Below the pieces are notes generated by a model. The model worked only from the letters and a program-made list of their open reading frames with translations. It had not been told where the DNA came from and searched no databases. The translations under genes and the position numbers were made by a program. Positions 26,641 to 36,576 of a stretch of 64,000 bases of DNA are shown in pieces. The stretch comes from Chelonobacter oris. GTDB taxonomy: Bacteria > Pseudomonadota > Gammaproteobacteria > Enterobacterales > Pasteurellaceae. The DNA lies in the NCBI RefSeq assembly GCF_000772535.1, contig NZ_JSUM01000003.1, forward strand, positions 62,001-126,000. The letters run 5' to 3'. Position 1 is the stretch's first letter. Every line of letters begins with the position of its first letter.

Positions 26641-27777
26641 ATGATTGACTACGAAATTCTACGCTTTATTTGGTGGCTGCTTGTTGGGGTTTTACTTCTC
26701 GGCTTCGCAGTGACAGATGGCTTTGATATGGGGGTTTTGACCTTGTTGCCTTTTGCGGGTAAAAAAGAGGTTGAAAAACGCATTATGATCAACTCGATTG
26801 CACCGCACTGGGACGGCAATCAGGTTTGGTTGTTGACTGCCGGCGGTGCAATGTTCGCTGCATGGCCGATTGTTTACGCAACGTCTTTTTCCGGCTTTTA
26901 TATTGCCATGATTCTGGTTTTAGCGGCGTTGTTTTTCCGCCCGGTCGGATTGGAATATCGCGCTAAAATCGATAATCCTAAATGGCGTACCGCTTGGGAT
27001 TGGGGCTTGTTCATCAGTGGTTTCGCGCCTTCGTTGGTATTCGGCGTTGCGTTCGGTAATCTGCTGCAAGGCGTTCCGTTTGAATTCAATGATATTTTGC
27101 AGGTGAAATACACCGGTTCGTTCTTTGAATTGCTGAATCCGTTTGCATTGCTGTGCGGCTTAGTCAGCTTGTCGATGTTGGTAACCCAAGGTGCAGCTTG
27201 GTTACAAATGAAAACAACGGCGGAATTGCGTGACCGTGCCCGAGTGATCACTCAGGTCGGCGCATTTGCAACCGTGATCACCTTTGTATTAGCGGGTGTT
27301 TGGCTATTGTTCAAAGACGGTTATGTCGTGACCAGTGTGATTGATAAAAACGGTCCTTCAACGCCATTGGGTAAAGAAGTGATACTGGAAACAGGCGCTT
27401 GGTTTAATAACTTCAGAGAAATGCCGATTTTATGGGTACTGCCGCTTCTGGCAGTCGGCGGCGGCTTATTGAACATTGTGTTCTCTAAAGCCAACCGTTC
27501 AGGCTTTGCATTTCTATTTTCGTCATTGACCATGGCCGGTGTGATTTTTACTTTCGGGGTTTCCATGTTCCCGTTCATCATGCCGTCAATCACTAATCCT
27601 AACACCAGTTTGCTGATGTGGGATTCGACGTCAAGCCATTTGACATTGATGATCATGTTCGTGTTGTCATTGATTTTCGTGGTAATTTTGCTGGCTTACA
27701 CCATCTGGGCATATGCGAAAATGTTCGGACGTCTTGACAGCGGCTTTATCGAAGAAAATAAAAACTCACTGTACTAA
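26641..27777 (+). CDS. cydB: Cytochrome bd ubiquinol oxidase subunit II
   Basis: The membrane partner of CydA, with 378 residues, the same size as in E. coli. It starts MIDYEILRFIWWLLVGVLLLGFAVTDGFDMGVLTLLPF, the family hallmark, and continues with NSIAPHWDGNQVWLLTAGG and FRPVGLEYR. About eight transmembrane helices are evident. It begins 13 bp after cydA. Confidence 0.97.
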   Translation: MIDYEILRFIWWLLVGVLLLGFAVTDGFDMGVLTLLPFAGKKEVEKRIMINSIAPHWDGNQVWLLTAGGAMFAAWPIVYATSFSGFYIAMILVLAALFFRPVGLEYRAKIDNPKWRTAWDWGLFISGFAPSLVFGVAFGNLLQGVPFEFNDILQVKYTGSFFELLNPFALLCGLVSLSMLVTQGAAWLQMKTTAELRDRARVITQVGAFATVITFVLAGVWLLFKDGYVVTSVIDKNGPSTPLGKEVILETGAWFNNFREMPILWVLPLLAVGGGLLNIVFSKANRSGFAFLFSSLTMAGVIFTFGVSMFPFIMPSITNPNTSLLMWDSTSSHLTLMIMFVLSLIFVVILLAYTIWAYAKMFGRLDSGFIEENKNSLY

Positions 27778-27801
27778 CAACACCGGAAAAGAGGAATTAT
27801 T

Positions 27802-27900
27802 ATGTTTTATGTAGCTTGGATTTTAGGTGTGTTATTAGCGGTTTTCTTTGCAGCTATTATTACGATCAGTATTGAGAAAACCGGCAAATTTGATGAGTAA
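27802..27900 (+). CDS. cydX: Cytochrome bd small subunit CydX
   Basis: A 32-residue single-pass membrane protein, MFYVAWILGVLLAVFFAA and so on, ending KTGKFDE. The W-I-L-G pattern near the N-terminus matches CydX, which stabilises the haem-containing CydAB complex. It lies 24 bp downstream of cydB with GAGG upstream of its ATG, and 2 bp before ybgE. Confidence 0.92.
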   Translation: MFYVAWILGVLLAVFFAAIITISIEKTGKFDE

Positions 27901-27902
27901 AT

Positions 27903-28190
27903 ATGATTGAACGACTCTATCAATTATTCAACAAGGGCTCTTATCGAGCCCTTTCATTTGTGCTTGCCGTGGCATTGATGTTTTCCATTTTCTTTAATGC
28001 AAAGAAATTTGCATTGGAACTTGGCGGTCCTTCACCGTTATTTACCTTATTTTTGATCTGGGGAACGTCGGTTTTGTGGATTCACGGTATTGGCTTCACT
28101 ATTCAGAAAAATCGTTGGAAAGGTTTTTTTAACCCGTTAATCGGTTATCTGGCGGCGTTAGCCGGATTCGGTTACATTTATTTCAGTTGA
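27903..28190 (+). CDS. ybgE: Cyd operon protein YbgE
   Basis: A 95-residue inner-membrane protein with about three hydrophobic segments (LSFVLAVALMFSIFF, LFTLFLIWGTSVLWIHGIGF and IGYLAALAGFGYIYF). It matches the YbgE family found behind cydABX. The role is not established. It is the last gene before an uptake-signal terminator. Confidence 0.88.
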   Translation: MIERLYQLFNKGSYRALSFVLAVALMFSIFFNAKKFALELGGPSPLFTLFLIWGTSVLWIHGIGFTIQKNRWKGFFNPLIGYLAALAGFGYIYFS

Positions 28191-28210
28191 AATTTTTGGA
28201 TTTTTTATCA

Positions 28211-28245
28211 AAGTGCGGTCTGTTTGATTGGAGCAGACCGCACTT
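28211..28245. terminator. Uptake-signal hairpin terminator of the cyd operon
   Basis: AAGTGCGGTCTG (28211-28222) pairs with CAGACCGCACTT (28234-28245), a perfect 12-bp stem built from two uptake cores. Confidence 0.75.
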
Positions 28246-28429
28246 TGCCTGTCAGCCGTTTGTTATCTAAATATCATTTTCTTGCTTGAGAATAGAGAAC
28301 GAAATGATATTTTTTACCTTGGTAACTGTTTTAGCGTAAAAATATTCCTGCCGATTCCGATTGCTATCACTAGACAAGTATCGAACAATTCTTGATAATA
28401 GCAACTTTGAAAATCATGAGGATGAAGCG

Positions 28430-28825
28430 ATGCAGCAGATACCCGTCAGAATTTATTATGAAGATACTGATGCCGGTGGAGTGGTTTATCATGCGCGTTA
28501 TCTGCATTTTTTTGAACGGGCGAGAACGGAATATTTGCGACATTCGGGGTTTGAACAACAGCAGTTGTTACAGCAATTCCAATTGGCTTTTGTCGTTCGC
28601 AGTATGCAGATTGACTATCGTATCGCCGCTAAACTGGATGATTATTTGACGGTTAAGACGGAAATCAGGCAAATCAAAAAAGCAAGTATCGTCTTTGAAC
28701 AGAAATTATTTAAGCAGGATGAATTATTGTCAAATGCAACTGTCTTAGTTGCATCGGTTAATTTATCCAAGATGAAGCCGGCGCCGATCCCTGACATAAT
28801 CAGAACGGCACTGGTAGGAAAGTAA
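28430..28825 (+). CDS. ybgC: Tol-Pal-associated acyl-CoA thioesterase YbgC
   Basis: A hot-dog fold thioesterase of 131 residues. The 4HBT active-site block is YYEDTDAGGVVYHARYLHFFERARTEYLR, with the catalytic Asp in DTDAGG. I chose the ATG at 28430 because GAGG precedes it and the protein then begins MQQIPVRIYYEDTDAG as in the family; an upstream in-frame start at 28361 is less likely. First gene of the tol-pal operon; its exact role in it is unresolved. Confidence 0.93.
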   Translation: MQQIPVRIYYEDTDAGGVVYHARYLHFFERARTEYLRHSGFEQQQLLQQFQLAFVVRSMQIDYRIAAKLDDYLTVKTEIRQIKKASIVFEQKLFKQDELLSNATVLVASVNLSKMKPAPIPDIIRTALVGK

Positions 28826-28856
28826 TTATTTTAAAATGGACTAATCGGGGTTATCG

Positions 28857-29546
28857 ATGTCGACTGAGTTAAATTTTTTGGCGCTTTTTTTAGATGCGAG
28901 TATTATCGTACAGATTGTTATCGCTATCTTAATCCTTTTTTCAATCATTTCATGGGCGATTATTATTCAGCGTAGTGCAATTTTACGTCAGGCGTTAAAA
29001 TCGTCGGCGAGTTTTGAAGATCGTTTTTGGTCGGGCGAAGATTTGAATAAACTGTATGAAGGCATGGATAACCGCCGCGACGCCTTAAACGGCAGCGAAC
29101 AAATTTTCTATGTCGGATTTAAAGAGTTTTTACGCTTACAGCAAACCGCTTCCAGCACTCCGGAGTCAATTATTCAAGGTACCAGCCGGGCAATGAACCT
29201 GACTTTAAATCGTGAAATCGAAGAAGTTGAAAACCGAATTCCGTTTTTGGCGACGGTCGCCTCAATCAGCCCGTATATCGGACTTTTCGGTACGGTATGG
29301 GGAATCATGCATGCCTTTATGGCGTTGAGTAATGTTAAACAGGCCACATTGCAGATGGTTGCGCCCGGGATTGCTGAAGCGTTGATTGCCACGGCAATCG
29401 GTTTGTTTGCAGCGATTCCGGCCGTTATGGCATATAATCGCTTGAGTTTGCGTGTCGGTAAGCTGGAACAGAACTATACTAATTTTATTGACGAATTTAC
29501 CACTATTTTACACCGTCAGGCTTTTGCCAAGAAAAATACTGACTGA
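28857..29546 (+). CDS. tolQ: Tol-Pal system protein TolQ
   Basis: An inner-membrane stator protein of the proton-driven Tol-Pal machine that keeps the outer membrane attached during division (MotA/ExbB family). It has 229 residues and three membrane helices: one near the N-terminus ([21 protein letters not shown]) and two in the second half ([23 protein letters not shown] and [20 protein letters not shown]). Confidence 0.96.
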   Translation: MSTELNFLALFLDASIIVQIVIAILILFSIISWAIIIQRSAILRQALKSSASFEDRFWSGEDLNKLYEGMDNRRDALNGSEQIFYVGFKEFLRLQQTASSTPESIIQGTSRAMNLTLNREIEEVENRIPFLATVASISPYIGLFGTVWGIMHAFMALSNVKQATLQMVAPGIAEALIATAIGLFAAIPAVMAYNRLSLRVGKLEQNYTNFIDEFTTILHRQAFAKKNTD

Positions 29547-29583
29547 TTTCCGGACAGCATAGCATAAAGTATAAGAGGATATT

Positions 29584-30006
29584 ATGTCGTATAGACGCAA
29601 ACGCCGTGATATGAAATCAGAGATCAATATTGTGCCGTTTTTGGACGTATTATTGGTATTATTACTGATTTTTATGGCAACGGCGCCAATCATCAGCCAG
29701 AGTGTACAGGTTGAACTGCCTGATTCCGTCGACAGTCAATCGGTTTCCAATGAGGATAAAACCCCGGTTATTCTCGAAGTATCGAGTATCGGGTTATATA
29801 CTTTGGTGATCGGCGGTGAGCGCCATGAAGAGCTGACCACCGACATGGTGACGGAGATGGCGAAACAGGAGTTTGATAAAGATAACAATACGCTGTTTTT
29901 GGTCGGAGGAGCAAAAGAAGCGCCTTATGAAGAGGTGATTAAGGCATTGAATCTGCTTCATCTTGCCGGCATCAAGTCTGTCGGTTTAATGACCAATCCT
30001 TTATAA
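29584..30006 (+). CDS. tolR: Tol-Pal system protein TolR
   Basis: The ExbD/TolR partner of TolQ, with 140 residues. A single N-terminal membrane helix carries the proton-pathway aspartate (SEINIVPFLDVLLVLLLIFM) and a periplasmic domain follows. Its stop codon overlaps the tolA ATG (TAATG), indicating coupled translation. Confidence 0.96.
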   Translation: MSYRRKRRDMKSEINIVPFLDVLLVLLLIFMATAPIISQSVQVELPDSVDSQSVSNEDKTPVILEVSSIGLYTLVIGGERHEELTTDMVTEMAKQEFDKDNNTLFLVGGAKEAPYEEVIKALNLLHLAGIKSVGLMTNPL

Positions 30007-31178
30007 TGACCATTACGGGACAAGCAGTGAAGACAGAGAAAAATCAGAAATTAAATCGTGCGGTTTTGATTTCCACCGTCCTGCACGGATTACTGTTTGG
30101 AGTCTTGATAATCGGTTCCTTATGGTATAAGTATATGCCGGCTGCCGGGGGCGGTGAGGGGGAAGGCGATGTGATGGGTGCCGTGATGGTTGATACCGGA
30201 GCGGCTGCTCAAGAGTGGGGGCGAATTCAACAACAGCAGAAAGGCGATATTGAAAAAGCGAAGCAGCAAGAATTGGAACAACTTGCCCAACAACGCCAAC
30301 AAGAACTTGAACGACAGCGTCAGCAACAAGAGAAACAACAGATCGAACAGCAAGAAGCACAGAAGCAAGAGCGACAAAAAGCTGAACAGCAGCGACGGGA
30401 AGCGCAGGCAAAGCAAGAGGAGATTGCAAGACAGCAGCGAATCGCCAAAGAAGCCGAAGCAAAACGTATTGCCGAGCAGGCAAAGTTAAAAGCGGATGCC
30501 GAGGCCAAGCGCTTGGAAGCTGCGGCAAAAATAAAAGCCGAACAGGAAGCTCAAGCAGCTGCTGCGAAAGCGGCAGCTGAAGCAAAAGCCGCTGCGCAAG
30601 CTAAGGCAAAAGCAGACGCCGAAACAAAAGCCAAAGCTGATGCAGAAGCCAAAGAAAAGGCTGCACAGGCTAAAGCTGCTGCACAAGCGAAAGCGGATGC
30701 CAAAGCAAAGGCCGATGCGGCAGCAAAAGCAAAAGCTGCGGCAGAGGCAAAAGCTAAAGCGGCAGAAAAGGCGGCGCAACAAGCGGCATTGGATGATTTT
30801 ATGAATAGCGGAACGATTGGCGGTGGTTCCGCTGCACGCGGCGGCAATCAAAATCGTGGCGGTACTACCGGCAGCGGTGCGGGAACCGTCAGTGGTGCGG
30901 ATGGTGCCAGGGCCGGTGATGAATATGCCGGCGTGATTAAGCGTACGATTCAACGGCGTTTTATTCGTGATGCGAGTTTTGCAGGCAAAACCTGCAGCGT
31001 CAGAATTTCATTGGCAAGAGACGGCACTATTTTGAATTATCAAAAAATTTCCGGACCTGATGATATTTGTAACTCTGCATTAAGAGCGGTAGCCAATACT
31101 AAAAAAGTACCGGCGGCAGCGTCCGATGCGGTTTACGGCAGATATAAAAATCCAATTATTGATTTTGATTTAAAATAA
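30006..31178 (+). CDS. tolA: Tol-Pal system protein TolA
   Basis: TolA spans the periplasm and links TolQR to TolB and Pal. It has 390 residues: an N-terminal membrane anchor (AVLISTVLHGLLFGVLIIGSL), a long helical stalk of Gln/Glu/Arg then Ala/Lys repeats (about 75-260) and a C-terminal globular domain with two cysteines (GKTCSVRI and DDICNSALRAV). The stalk is low in complexity, so long open frames on the opposite strand there are artefacts of composition. The ATG at 30006 overlaps the tolR stop. Confidence 0.96.
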   Translation: MTITGQAVKTEKNQKLNRAVLISTVLHGLLFGVLIIGSLWYKYMPAAGGGEGEGDVMGAVMVDTGAAAQEWGRIQQQQKGDIEKAKQQELEQLAQQRQQELERQRQQQEKQQIEQQEAQKQERQKAEQQRREAQAKQEEIARQQRIAKEAEAKRIAEQAKLKADAEAKRLEAAAKIKAEQEAQAAAAKAAAEAKAAAQAKAKADAETKAKADAEAKEKAAQAKAAAQAKADAKAKADAAAKAKAAAEAKAKAAEKAAQQAALDDFMNSGTIGGGSAARGGNQNRGGTTGSGAGTVSGADGARAGDEYAGVIKRTIQRRFIRDASFAGKTCSVRISLARDGTILNYQKISGPDDICNSALRAVANTKKVPAAASDAVYGRYKNPIIDFDLK

Positions 31179-31220
31179 AAATCAATACTGGTGGTAGTAT
31201 TCTTAACATAGGGGATTTAA

Positions 31221-32528
31221 ATGAAATATATTACTCGGATAACGGCAATATTAGTATTTATGTTACTGTTTGTCAGTAATACGATACGGGCTGAGGAAGT
31301 ACGTATCATCATTGATGAAGGGATAGATAGTGCGCAACCGATCGCAGTGGTGCCGTTCAAATGGAATGGACCGGGTGCTGCGCCGGCGGATATTGCAGAT
31401 ATTATTTCTGCCGATTTGAGACATAGTGGTAAATTCAACCCTATTCCGGTCAGCAGAATGCCGCAAACCCCGTCTTCCGTAGCGGAAGTGAATCCGGAAG
31501 CGTGGGCTGCATTGGGATTGACCGAAATTATCGTCGGACAAATTACGCCGACCGGTTCGGGTTATAATATCGCCTATCAACTGGTGGATACCATCGGAGG
31601 TTCCGGGGCGGCCGGCTCGGTCTTACTGCAAAACAGCTATACGATTCCGAATAATAGCCAACTGCGTTATGGCGCACATACCGTAAGCGATGAAGTATTT
31701 GAAAAACTGACCGCTATTCGCGGCGCTTTCAGAACCCGTATCGCTTATGTTGTACAGCGCAATGGCGGCAGTAATCCTTACGAGTTACGCGTTTCCGATT
31801 ATGACGGACATAATCAATTTGTCGTCAACCGCAGTTCACAGCCGATCATGTCGCCAAGTTGGTCTGCCGACGGGAAAAAGCTGGCTTATGTTAGTTTTGA
31901 AAACCGCAAATCACAATTGGTCGTACAGGATCTAGGTTCGGGTTCACGTAAAGTGGTAGCCTCTGCACCGAGACATAATGGGGCACCGGCATTTTCACCG
32001 GACGGGACGCGCTTGGCGTTTGCTTCTTCGCGTGACGGACAGTTGAATATTTATGTACATAATCTGGCAAGCGGGCAAGTGACCCAATTGACCAGCGGTG
32101 CGGGCAATAATACGGAGCCGAGCTGGTCGCCTGACGGTCAGTCTATCGTATTTACTTCTGATCGTGGCGGCAGTCCGCAGGTCTATATGATGAGTGCTTA
32201 TGGCGGCGGCGCAAGCTATGTCGGTGCCGGCGGCAGAAGTTATAGCGGTCAGATTACTTCTGACGGCAAAAGTCTAATCATGATTTCTGCTGACCATATC
32301 GTCAAAAAAGATTTGGCGAGCGGCAGTGTGGAGGTGTTGGGCTCAACTTTTCTTGATGAAAGTCCGAGTGTATCACCCAACGGAATTATGATTATTTATA
32401 GCTCTACCCAAGGGCTGGGGAAAGTGTTACAATTGGTGTCCGCTGACGGACGCTTCAAAGCTAGGTTACCAGGTGCGGACGGGCAAATTAAGTTCCCAGC
32501 TTGGTCTCCGTTTCTTACTAAAAACTAA
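31221..32528 (+). CDS. tolB: Tol-Pal system protein TolB
   Basis: A periplasmic beta-propeller that docks on Pal and TolA. It has 435 residues: a signal peptide ending near [11 protein letters not shown], an N-terminal alpha/beta domain, then repeated propeller blades with the family pattern [45 protein letters not shown] and [11 protein letters not shown]. pal follows after 13 bp. Confidence 0.96.
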   Translation: MKYITRITAILVFMLLFVSNTIRAEEVRIIIDEGIDSAQPIAVVPFKWNGPGAAPADIADIISADLRHSGKFNPIPVSRMPQTPSSVAEVNPEAWAALGLTEIIVGQITPTGSGYNIAYQLVDTIGGSGAAGSVLLQNSYTIPNNSQLRYGAHTVSDEVFEKLTAIRGAFRTRIAYVVQRNGGSNPYELRVSDYDGHNQFVVNRSSQPIMSPSWSADGKKLAYVSFENRKSQLVVQDLGSGSRKVVASAPRHNGAPAFSPDGTRLAFASSRDGQLNIYVHNLASGQVTQLTSGAGNNTEPSWSPDGQSIVFTSDRGGSPQVYMMSAYGGGASYVGAGGRSYSGQITSDGKSLIMISADHIVKKDLASGSVEVLGSTFLDESPSVSPNGIMIIYSSTQGLGKVLQLVSADGRFKARLPGADGQIKFPAWSPFLTKN

Positions 32529-32541
32529 GGAGTAATTAAAA

Positions 32542-32997
32542 ATGAAAAAACTTGCAAAAGTTCTGATGGTTGCTGCACCTGCATTCGTATTGGCTGCATG
32601 TAGCAGTTCTTCTGACGATTCTGCTGCTCAAGGTCAATTATACGGTAACTATACGGCTGAAGATTTACAACAGCGTTATAACACTGTGTACTTCGGTTTT
32701 GATCAATACAATATCGAAGGTCAATACCAACAATTGCTGGATGCCCATTCACTATACTTGACAGCCACTCCGGCAAGCAAAGTGTTGGTTGAAGGTAATA
32801 CCGATGAGCGTGGTACTCCTGAGTACAACATCGCATTGGGTCAACGTCGTGCAGACGCCGTGGTTAACTACCTGACAGGTAAAGGGGTTTCCGGTTCTCA
32901 ATTGTCAACCGTTTCTTACGGTGAAGAAAAACCGGCTGTTTTGGGACACACCGAAGCGGATTACGCGAAAAACCGTCGTGCTGTATTGGCGTACTAA
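32542..32997 (+). CDS. pal: Peptidoglycan-associated lipoprotein Pal (P6 type)
   Basis: An outer-membrane lipoprotein that holds the envelope to peptidoglycan; the equivalent in Haemophilus is antigen P6. Lipobox LAAC at residues 17-20 with lipidated C20, a Ser-rich linker, then an OmpA-type peptidoglycan-binding domain ([41 protein letters not shown]). It has 151 residues and an AAGGAG ribosome-binding site. Confidence 0.97.
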   Translation: MKKLAKVLMVAAPAFVLAACSSSSDDSAAQGQLYGNYTAEDLQQRYNTVYFGFDQYNIEGQYQQLLDAHSLYLTATPASKVLVEGNTDERGTPEYNIALGQRRADAVVNYLTGKGVSGSQLSTVSYGEEKPAVLGHTEADYAKNRRAVLAY

Positions 32998-33025
32998 TTC
33001 GTAGCGTAGCTTAAAAGCAGTAGAA

Positions 33026-33058
33026 ACAACCCCGATCTAGATCGGGGTTGTTTTGTTT
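33026..33058 (+). terminator. Terminator of the tol-pal operon
   Basis: A perfect 26-bp palindrome (33026-33051, centred on CTAG) made of ACAACCCCGATC and its complement is followed by TTTGTTTTG. Confidence 0.92.
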
Positions 33059-33205
33059 TGGCTATTTGTCAGAGCGTTCAGATTATCACCATAATGGCGA
33101 GTCGCCGGGTTATATTGTAGATAATTCAGGCAAGCGGAAAAAAATTTAAAATTTTTGATTGATAACTTCCGCAAAATGAGTATTATAGTGCCTCGTTACA
33201 AACGA

Positions 33206-33281
33206 GGGTCGTTAGCTCAGTCGGTAGAGCAGCGGACTTTTAATCCGTTGGTCGAAGGTTCGAATCCTTCACGACCCACCA
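33206..33281 (+). tRNA. tRNA-Lys (anticodon UUU), copy 1 of 4
   Basis: A 76-nt cloverleaf with acceptor GGGTCGT/ACGACCC, anticodon TTT in GGACTTTTAATCC, T-loop GGTTCGAATCC and encoded CCA. It lies about 175 bp downstream of the pal terminator. Confidence 0.97.
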
Positions 33282-33308
33282 CTTAAATTTGTAACAGCCG
33301 CTTATTGT

Positions 33309-33384
33309 GGGTCGTTAGCTCAGTCGGTAGAGCAGCGGACTTTTAATCCGTTGGTCGAAGGTTCGAATCCTTCACGACCCACCA
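33309..33384 (+). tRNA. tRNA-Lys (anticodon UUU), copy 2 of 4
   Basis: Identical in sequence to copy 1, including the encoded CCA, after a 27-nt spacer. Confidence 0.97.
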
Positions 33385-33416
33385 CTTAAGTTAAAATCCC
33401 TATTTTGCATAGGCGA

Positions 33417-33492
33417 GGGTCGTTAGCTCAGTCGGTAGAGCAGCGGACTTTTAATCCGTTGGTCGAAGGTTCGAATCCTTCACGACCCACCA
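33417..33492 (+). tRNA. tRNA-Lys (anticodon UUU), copy 3 of 4
   Basis: Identical to the other copies. The 32-nt spacer before it closely resembles the one before copy 4, which points to recent unit duplication. Confidence 0.97.
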
Positions 33493-33528
33493 CTTAAGTC
33501 AAAAAATCCCCCTATTTTTTATAGGCGA

Positions 33529-33604
33529 GGGTCGTTAGCTCAGTCGGTAGAGCAGCGGACTTTTAATCCGTTGGTCGAAGGTTCGAATCCTTCACGACCC
33601 ACCA
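33529..33604 (+). tRNA. tRNA-Lys (anticodon UUU), copy 4 of 4
   Basis: Identical to the other copies, after a 36-nt spacer. No strong terminator follows; the next gene is the SulP transporter at 33781. Confidence 0.97.
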
Positions 33605-33780
33605 CTTCATAGCAAATTCCCTGATTATATTTTTAACCTTTTTTAAACTATTGATATTCTTTGTATTAACAGATTTTTATAGAACTGTGATTTTACTGGC
33701 AAATTTTTTATCGGATTAATGCCCACTGTTTTTAATCGTCATATAATACACGCCTATGTCGTTATTAAAGGTCACTTCAG

Positions 33781-35439
33781 ATGTTCGCGGTTACAGAAGC
33801 ATTCAAGAGCGGTTTATTTACGCGCAGTCATTGGTTAAATAATATTATTGCCGGCATTATTGTCGGTATTGTTGCTTTGCCCCTGGGAATGGCGTTTGCG
33901 ATTGCTTCCGGCGCTAAACCGGAACAGGGGATTTATACCTCGATTATTGCCGGGTTTTGTACTGCGGTATTCGGCGGCAGCCGTTTGCAAATTAGTGGTC
34001 CGACCGGGGCGTTTATTGTGGTGTTGTCCGGTATTACGGCGCAATACGGCATTGAAGGGCTTCAAGTCGCCACCTTGATGGCCGGTGTGATTTTACTGGC
34101 ATTCGGTTTAACCCGAATGGGGGCGATCATCAAGTATATTCCGTCGCCGGTGATTGTCGGTTTCACGGCAGGAATCGCCGTGATTATCTGGGTGGGGCAG
34201 TGGCAGGATTTTTTCGGTTTGCCGAATGTCAACGGTGATCATTTCCATTTAAAACTGTTTCATCTGCTGCAAGCATTTCCGCAGTTTCATTTTACGACCG
34301 CACTTTTAGCGGTTTTTGCCCTGCTTCTGGTTTTGTACAGTTCTAAAATACCTGGTTTTAAACGCATTCCCGGCCCTTTGATTGCCTTATTGGTTATCAG
34401 CCTTATTCAGTTTGTTTTTCAGTTTGACGGTGTGAAAACCATCGGCAGCGCATTTGGCGGTATTCCGCAGGGATTGCCCGAATTTAAAATACCGAGTTTG
34501 AGTTGGACAAATATGATTGAACTGATCGGACCGGCGTTTACGATCGCCATGCTCGGCGCGATTGAATCCTTGTTGTCGGCGGTGGTGGCGGACGGAATGG
34601 CCGGAACACGGCACAATTCCAACCAAGAATTGGTCGGACAGGGGATAGCCAATATTGCCGCACCGCTCTTTGGCGGCTTTGCGGCGACCGGGGCGATCGC
34701 CCGCACAGCAACCAATATCCGTAATGGCGCCACAAGTCCGTTGTCAGGAATTATCCATTCCGTAACGCTGGTTGTGATTTTATTGGTGCTTGCGCCGCTG
34801 GCGGTACACATTCCGTTGGCGGTGTTATCCGCAATTTTATTTGTCGTGGCATGGAACATGAGTGAAGCGAAACGCTTTCTGAAAATGATCAAACGGGCGC
34901 CGAAAAGCGATGTGGCGATTTTGTTGATCACGTTCGGATTGACTGTATTCGCCGATCTAGTGGTGGCGGTGAATATCGGGGTGATTTTGGCGACCTTGCT
35001 GTTTTTACGGCGAATGGCAGGCAGTGTGGAAGTCAAACGGCTTTCGCAGGCGGATTTATTGGCGAGAATCGGCATAGAGACGCTGCCGGAAGAGTTGTTG
35101 GTGTTTACGGTGGACGGCCCGTTTTTCTTTGGGGCGGTAGAAAATTTTAATCGCGCATTGGGAGACAGCCAGACCTATCCGAAATATCTGATTATTCGCT
35201 TGAAATGGGTTCCATTTATCGATATGACCGGCATTCAAAGTCTGGAAAATGTGATCGACAATTTGCAAAATCAGGGGGTGACGGTGATGTTGTCCGGTGC
35301 GAACCATAATGTCACGCAGAAGCTGCGCCGTGGCGGCATTATTCAGCTGGTCGGCGAGCATAATACCTTTAAGTTGTTTGATGATGCGTTGCGCACGGCA
35401 CAAAGCGAATTGAAACAGATCGAAGATAATCAGGCTTAA
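33781..35439 (+). CDS. SulP family anion transporter with STAS domain
   Basis: A 552-residue inner-membrane transporter. About eleven to fourteen hydrophobic segments follow the SulP pattern (IVALPLGMAFAIASGAKPEQGIYTSIIAG, ISGPTGAFIVVLSGI, VGFTAGIAVIIWVGQ). A C-terminal cytoplasmic STAS domain (about 430-540) contains FFGAVENFNRAL and IIRLKWVPFIDMTGIQSLENVI. SulP members move sulfate, bicarbonate or other anions. Proximity to cysTWA and the sulfate-assimilation genes makes sulfate an attractive guess, but the substrate is unproven. Confidence 0.85.
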   Translation: MFAVTEAFKSGLFTRSHWLNNIIAGIIVGIVALPLGMAFAIASGAKPEQGIYTSIIAGFCTAVFGGSRLQISGPTGAFIVVLSGITAQYGIEGLQVATLMAGVILLAFGLTRMGAIIKYIPSPVIVGFTAGIAVIIWVGQWQDFFGLPNVNGDHFHLKLFHLLQAFPQFHFTTALLAVFALLLVLYSSKIPGFKRIPGPLIALLVISLIQFVFQFDGVKTIGSAFGGIPQGLPEFKIPSLSWTNMIELIGPAFTIAMLGAIESLLSAVVADGMAGTRHNSNQELVGQGIANIAAPLFGGFAATGAIARTATNIRNGATSPLSGIIHSVTLVVILLVLAPLAVHIPLAVLSAILFVVAWNMSEAKRFLKMIKRAPKSDVAILLITFGLTVFADLVVAVNIGVILATLLFLRRMAGSVEVKRLSQADLLARIGIETLPEELLVFTVDGPFFFGAVENFNRALGDSQTYPKYLIIRLKWVPFIDMTGIQSLENVIDNLQNQGVTVMLSGANHNVTQKLRRGGIIQLVGEHNTFKLFDDALRTAQSELKQIEDNQA

Positions 35440-35443
35440 CAAC

Positions 35444-35474
35444 GCAAGTGCGGTTTGACCGCACTTGCATTTTT
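35444..35474. terminator. Bidirectional terminator between the SulP gene and cysA
   Basis: GCAAGTGCGGT (35444-35454) pairs with ACCGCACTTGC (35458-35468) around TTG, then ATTTTT. It is built from an inverted uptake-signal pair and lies between convergent genes. Confidence 0.85.
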
Positions 35475-35484
35475 GCGAGGATAT

Positions 35485-36555
35485 TTACAAATTCATATTC
35501 TGAAACAAATTTAAATTATCAGGAATCAGATAAACCGCTTCGCCGATATGGTAATTTTCCCGCCGGAACTGATCTTTGGTCAGAATCACTTCGATCGGTT
35601 GCCGGCTTTGACCGCTCTGTAATTCTACCCGCGTCAGAAAACCGATATTGTAGATATGCGTAATCTCGCCTTTTGCCAGTGCGTTCCGGCTTTGGCGGGA
35701 CAGCGTCAATTCATAAGGGCGCACATAGGCGGTGGCTGAACCGTTAGCATGATTCGGCTTGCCGTTGGCTTTGATTTGGTGGACAAATTCGCCGACAATT
35801 AATTGATCCTGATCCAGATGACCGTGAAAAATGTTGTTATCGCCGACAAATTCGGTCACAAATTCGGTTTGCGGCGCATAATAAATATTGGACGGGAAAT
35901 CCACTTGTTCCACCTGCCCCTGATTCATGACTACCACGCGATCCGACACTTCCAGCGCTTCTTCCTGATCGTGGGTGACGAATACCGTCGTGATATTCAG
36001 CTCATGCTGTAAAGTGCGTAACCAACGGCGCAGACTTTTCCGCACTTGGGCGTCTAATGCCCCGAAAGGTTCATCCAACAGTAAGACTTCCGGTTTAACC
36101 GCTAAAGCGCGCGCCAGTGCAATCCGTTGGCGTTGTCCGCCGGAAAGCTGATCGGGATACGAGGCGGCAAGATGCGCCAGTTTAACCAACTCCAACAAGC
36201 TGAATACCCGTTCCCGAATGGCTTCTTTTGTGGGCCGCTCGCGCTTTGAGCGCACTTGCAGTCCGAAAGCCACATTATCAAAAATCGTCATATGGCGAAA
36301 CAGCGCATAATGCTGGAAGACAAAGCCGACTTTGCGCCGAGCGGCGGTCAGTTGTGTGACATCACGTCCGGCAAACAGAATATGACCGGAGTCGGCAAAA
36401 TCCAGTCCCGCGATAATTCGCAATAATGTGGTTTTGCCGCAGCCGCTTGGCCCCAAAAGTGCGGTCAGTTCACCTTGTTTCAATTCCAGATTAATATTTT
36501 TCAGGGCAGTAAAACTACCGAAATGTTTATTTAAATTTTTAATGACGACAGACAT
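35485..36555 (-). CDS. cysA: Sulfate/thiosulfate ABC transporter ATP-binding protein
   Basis: The ATPase of the sulfate importer. Walker A is [12 protein letters not shown], the signature is [15 protein letters not shown], Walker B is [14 protein letters not shown] and the switch His is in [21 protein letters not shown]-terminal TOBE-like regulatory region follows. It has 356 residues (E. coli CysA 365). Last gene of cysT-cysW-cysA on the minus strand, 21 bp after cysW. Confidence 0.95.
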   Translation of the reverse strand: MSVVIKNLNKHFGSFTALKNINLELKQGELTALLGPSGCGKTTLLRIIAGLDFADSGHILFAGRDVTQLTAARRKVGFVFQHYALFRHMTIFDNVAFGLQVRSKRERPTKEAIRERVFSLLELVKLAHLAASYPDQLSGGQRQRIALARALAVKPEVLLLDEPFGALDAQVRKSLRRWLRTLQHELNITTVFVTHDQEEALEVSDRVVVMNQGQVEQVDFPSNIYYAPQTEFVTEFVGDNNIFHGHLDQDQLIVGEFVHQIKANGKPNHANGSATAYVRPYELTLSRQSRNALAKGEITHIYNIGFLTRVELQSGQSRQPIEVILTKDQFRRENYHIGEAVYLIPDNLNLFQNMNL

Positions 36556-36576
36556 AACAACCTCGTTAAATCATAA

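Noticed and set aside
30013-30953. Long open frames on the minus strand opposite tolA
   Set aside because: They mirror the Ala/Lys/Gln repeat composition of the TolA stalk. They give Leu- or Cys/Phe-rich products without ribosome-binding sites.
33206-33604. CRISPR-like repeat array
   Set aside because: The repeats are complete tRNA-Lys cloverleaves with CCA ends; the spacers are short and similar to each other.
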